14,941 bases of DNA from an uncultured Alistipes sp. (GTDB taxonomy: Bacteria > Bacteroidota > Bacteroidia > Bacteroidales > Rikenellaceae). The notes beneath the pieces are model-generated. The model was not told the DNA's origin. It saw only the letters and a list, made by a program, of their open reading frames with translations, and searched no databases. This document shows positions 13,410-14,941 of the stretch, one piece after another; the first letter of the stretch is position 1, and each line of letters opens with the position of its first letter. Both the position numbers and the translations under genes were made by a program. The stretch spans positions 1 to 14,941 of the forward strand of contig CALGRZ010000063.1 in NCBI GenBank assembly GCA_937880705.1, in the 5' to 3' direction.

Positions 13410-13494
13410 AAGTCCTATTAAGTCCTATCAAGTCCTATCAAGTCCTATCGACTGCGCAAAGTCCTATCGACTGCGCCGACTGCGCCGACTGCGC
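13410..13494. repeat. Decamer array AAGTCCTATC and nonamer array GACTGCGCC
   Basis: Four units run from 13410 to 13449 (AAGTCCTATT, then AAGTCCTATC three times), and a fifth lies at 13459-13468 after GACTGCGCA. Then come GACTGCGCC twice (13469-13486) and GACTGCGC (13487-13494), followed by TTCGCTTCGCC. The TCCTATC core is the reverse complement of GATAGGA in the purine array some 60-130 bases upstream, so the two arrays form a loose inverted repeat. Confidence 0.85.
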
Positions 13495-13566
13495 TTCGCT
13501 TCGCCACGCGCCACACACCCCGCACGCCCAAAAATCGACAGGCAACGAAAAAAAATACCAATTATA

Positions 13567-13597
13567 TTGGTAATCCGAAAAATAATGCATACCTTTG
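13567..13597 (+). promoter_or_regulatory. Promoter of rimP-nusA
   Basis: TACCTTTG at 13590-13597 matches the -7 element. TTGG at 13567-13570 is a weaker -33 element with a 19-bp spacer. The predicted start leaves a leader of about 130 bases before the rimP ATG at 13734. Confidence 0.65.
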
Positions 13598-13617
13598 TGG
13601 TGTTAATGAAGCGAATG

Positions 13618-13645
13618 TAAGGGGACGGGAGTCCCCTTATTTCGT
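13618..13645 (+). promoter_or_regulatory. Strong hairpin in the rimP-nusA leader (possible attenuator)
   Basis: TAAGGGGAC (13618-13626) pairs perfectly with GTCCCCTTA (13631-13639) around a GGGA tetraloop, about 15 bases after the predicted transcription start. Only a short T-run follows (TTTCG), so termination would be weak. Control of nusA by termination in its own leader is known in other bacteria; whether this hairpin does that is inference. Confidence 0.5.
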
Positions 13646-13733
13646 GCTATATGGCCATCTTAAGTGCGAAAGGAGCAGGGTGAGTGGGTACAAGTAGTTG
13701 ATATTTAACCGATAACGATAATACATTATAGAT

Positions 13734-14201
13734 ATGATTGATGCAAAGAAGGTAATTGAGATCGCCGAGCGACACCTCGCCGGCAGCGATATGTTTGTTG
13801 TGGAGTGCAAGAGCACCCCTGCGGGCGATATCGAGTTGCTGGTGGATAGCGACACGGCGGTGAAGTTGGAGGATTGTGCTGCGCTGAACCGTGCCATAGA
13901 GGCGGAGCTGGATCGTGAGGTTGAGGACTACTCGTTGATGGTGGCCTCGGCAGGTATAGGCTCGGAGCTAAAGCTCCTGCGCCAGTACCACAAGATCATT
14001 GGCAGCTCGGTAGAGGTACTGCTCGCCGACGGCATCAAGATCTTGGCCAAGCTCGATGAGGCCGACCAGAGCGGTATCACGCTCTCGTACGAGGAGAAGC
14101 AGAGCGTTGAGGGTAAGAAGCGCAAGCAGACCGTGCAGGTGACAAAGAGCTACAAGTGGGAGGAGATAAAGTACGTTAAGGAGTATCTCGACTTCAAGTA
14201 G
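13734..14201 (+). CDS. rimP: Ribosome maturation factor RimP
   Basis: RimP is a cytoplasmic factor needed for 30S subunit maturation. The 155 residues show the two-domain layout: an N-terminal alpha/beta domain (GSDMFVVECKSTPAGDIELLVDSDTAVKLEDCAALNRAIEAEL, broken by short loops) and a C-terminal SH3-like barrel (HKIIGSSVEVLLADG, KILAKLDEAD, ITLSYEEKQ). VASAGIGSELKLLRQYHKIIG replaces the VSSPGLDRPL motif of other phyla, as in Bacteroidetes. The ATG at 13734 follows an AT-rich stretch and starts directly with the expected helix. It is first in the rimP-nusA operon; nusA starts 118 bases later. Confidence 0.93.
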   Translation: MIDAKKVIEIAERHLAGSDMFVVECKSTPAGDIELLVDSDTAVKLEDCAALNRAIEAELDREVEDYSLMVASAGIGSELKLLRQYHKIIGSSVEVLLADGIKILAKLDEADQSGITLSYEEKQSVEGKKRKQTVQVTKSYKWEEIKYVKEYLDFK

Positions 14202-14319
14202 TAGGCCACAGGGGTGGCTATCGGCAGTCTCTATGAGGTGCAGTTAATTGCGGTGCGCGACAAGACCGAGGCCCCGATAAGGTAAGAGAATAAAACAACA
14301 AAATAAAATATACAACAAG

Positions 14320-14941
14320 ATGAAGTACGTTAATTTGATCAGCAACTTTGCTGAATTTAAGGAGTTGAAGAGCATCGACAACTCAACGCTTATCGGAGTG
14401 TTGGAGGATGTCTTCCGCCACGCACTGCAGAAGCAGTTCGAGAGCGATGAGAACTTCGACGTCATTATCAACCCCGAGAAGGGTGACCTCGAGATCTGGC
14501 GCAACCGCGTGGTGGTTGAGGACGATGCTGTGGAGAACGAGAATACCGAGATTGCACTCTCGGAGGTGAAGGCTATCGACGCCAGCTACGAGATTGGTGA
14601 CGAGTATGTCGACCAGATCGACATGACCAAGTTTGGTCGTCGCGCAGTGTTGTCGCTGCGACAGAACCTCGCATCGCGCATCCTCGACCTGGAGAAGGCT
14701 GCCCTCTTCGAGAAGTACTCGGAGAAGGTGGGCGAGATCATCTCCGGAGAGGTATACCAGGTGTGGAAGAAGGAGGTGTTGGTGCGTGACGACGACGACA
14801 ACGACCTGTCGCTGCCCAAGTCGGAGCAGATACCCAACGACTTCTACCGCAAGGGCGACACCATCAAGGCTATCGTCAAGTCGGTAGAGATGAACAACAA
14901 CCAGCCCCGCATCATCCTCTCGCGTACCGACAACCAGTTCC
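14320..14941 (+). CDS. nusA: Transcription termination/antitermination factor NusA, N-terminal part (runs off the window)
   Basis: NusA binds RNA polymerase and modulates pausing, termination and antitermination. About 207 residues are present, starting MKYVNLISNFAEFKELKSID. The N-terminal polymerase-binding domain (about 1-125) includes TLIGVLEDVFRHALQKQF, DFDVIINPEKGDLEIWR in variant form and the FGRRAVLSLRQNLASRI helix. The S1 RNA-binding domain begins near residue 132 (YSEKVGEIISGEVYQVWKKEVLV) and includes a Bacteroidetes-style acidic insert (RDDDDNDLSLP). It ends inside PRIILSRT, the approach to the first KH domain, at the window edge. The ATG at 14320 follows an A-rich leader (ATACAACAAG), normal for this phylum. 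Confidence 0.95.
   Translation, partial: MKYVNLISNFAEFKELKSIDNSTLIGVLEDVFRHALQKQFESDENFDVIINPEKGDLEIWRNRVVVEDDAVENENTEIALSEVKAIDASYEIGDEYVDQIDMTKFGRRAVLSLRQNLASRILDLEKAALFEKYSEKVGEIISGEVYQVWKKEVLVRDDDDNDLSLPKSEQIPNDFYRKGDTIKAIVKSVEMNNNQPRIILSRTDNQF

Noticed and set aside
13281..13494. Short repeats considered as a CRISPR array or phage attachment site beside a tRNA
   Set aside because: Units of 9-10 bp without spacers are too short for CRISPR. No duplicate of the tRNA 3' end and no integrase gene is present, so attachment-site use is not supported.
13349..13573. 74-codon plus-strand ORF across the decamer arrays
   Set aside because: The translation simply reads through low-complexity repeats (SPIKSYQVL, DCADCADCA); no promoter or ribosome-binding site, and the rimP promoter overlaps its end.

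Overview
Most of this window (from about 850 to the end) reads as a chromosomal segment of a Bacteroidales bacterium, probably Rikenellaceae/Alistipes-like. The support is several Bacteroidetes-type promoters (TTTG, 19-20 bp, TAnnTTTG), an rseC-rnfBCDGEA cluster, a BspA-like leucine-rich-repeat lipoprotein, an RsiV/DUF3298-like lipoprotein and an Omp85-type barrel protein. The genus is an inference. The first ~800-840 bases do not fit: they carry, on the minus strand, the start of a Jag/KhpB gene and the C-terminal part of a Clostridia-style YidC. The YidC is cut off where the Bacteroidales sequence begins, so that edge is most simply a chimeric assembly join.

Layout: 1-840 minus, jag (partial) and yidC (5'-truncated); 794-1978 plus, Omp85-family outer-membrane protein whose N-terminus lies on the suspected join; 2007-9459 plus, one long likely operon nadE-rseC-rnfB-rnfC-rnfD-rnfG-rnfE-rnfA; 9513-10140, promoter, structured 5' leader, rplS (L19) and terminator; 10141-10661, spacer with a doubtful small minus-strand membrane ORF; 10662-12068, LRR lipoprotein with 13 repeats of 69 bp; 12201-12956 minus, DUF3298/RsiV-like lipoprotein; 13035-13216, promoter, tRNA-Glu(CTC) and terminator; 13217-13566, non-coding spacer with purine-rich decamers and later complementary decamers; 13567-14941, promoter, leader hairpin, rimP and the start of nusA.

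The operon links NAD synthesis (NadE) to the membrane complex that couples electron exchange between ferredoxin and NAD to ion transport (Rnf), with RseC as the usual companion of Rnf. NadE is unusual: the glutaminase domain has glycine (residue 142) where the family has its catalytic cysteine, so the enzyme may depend on free ammonia. RnfG carries a tail of three near-identical 15-residue repeats.

No wholly new multi-gene system is evident. The best leads are the NadE active-site loss, the folded rplS leader, the decamer-repeat spacer, the repeat tail of RnfG, and the join near 800-850 (a warning about the contig).
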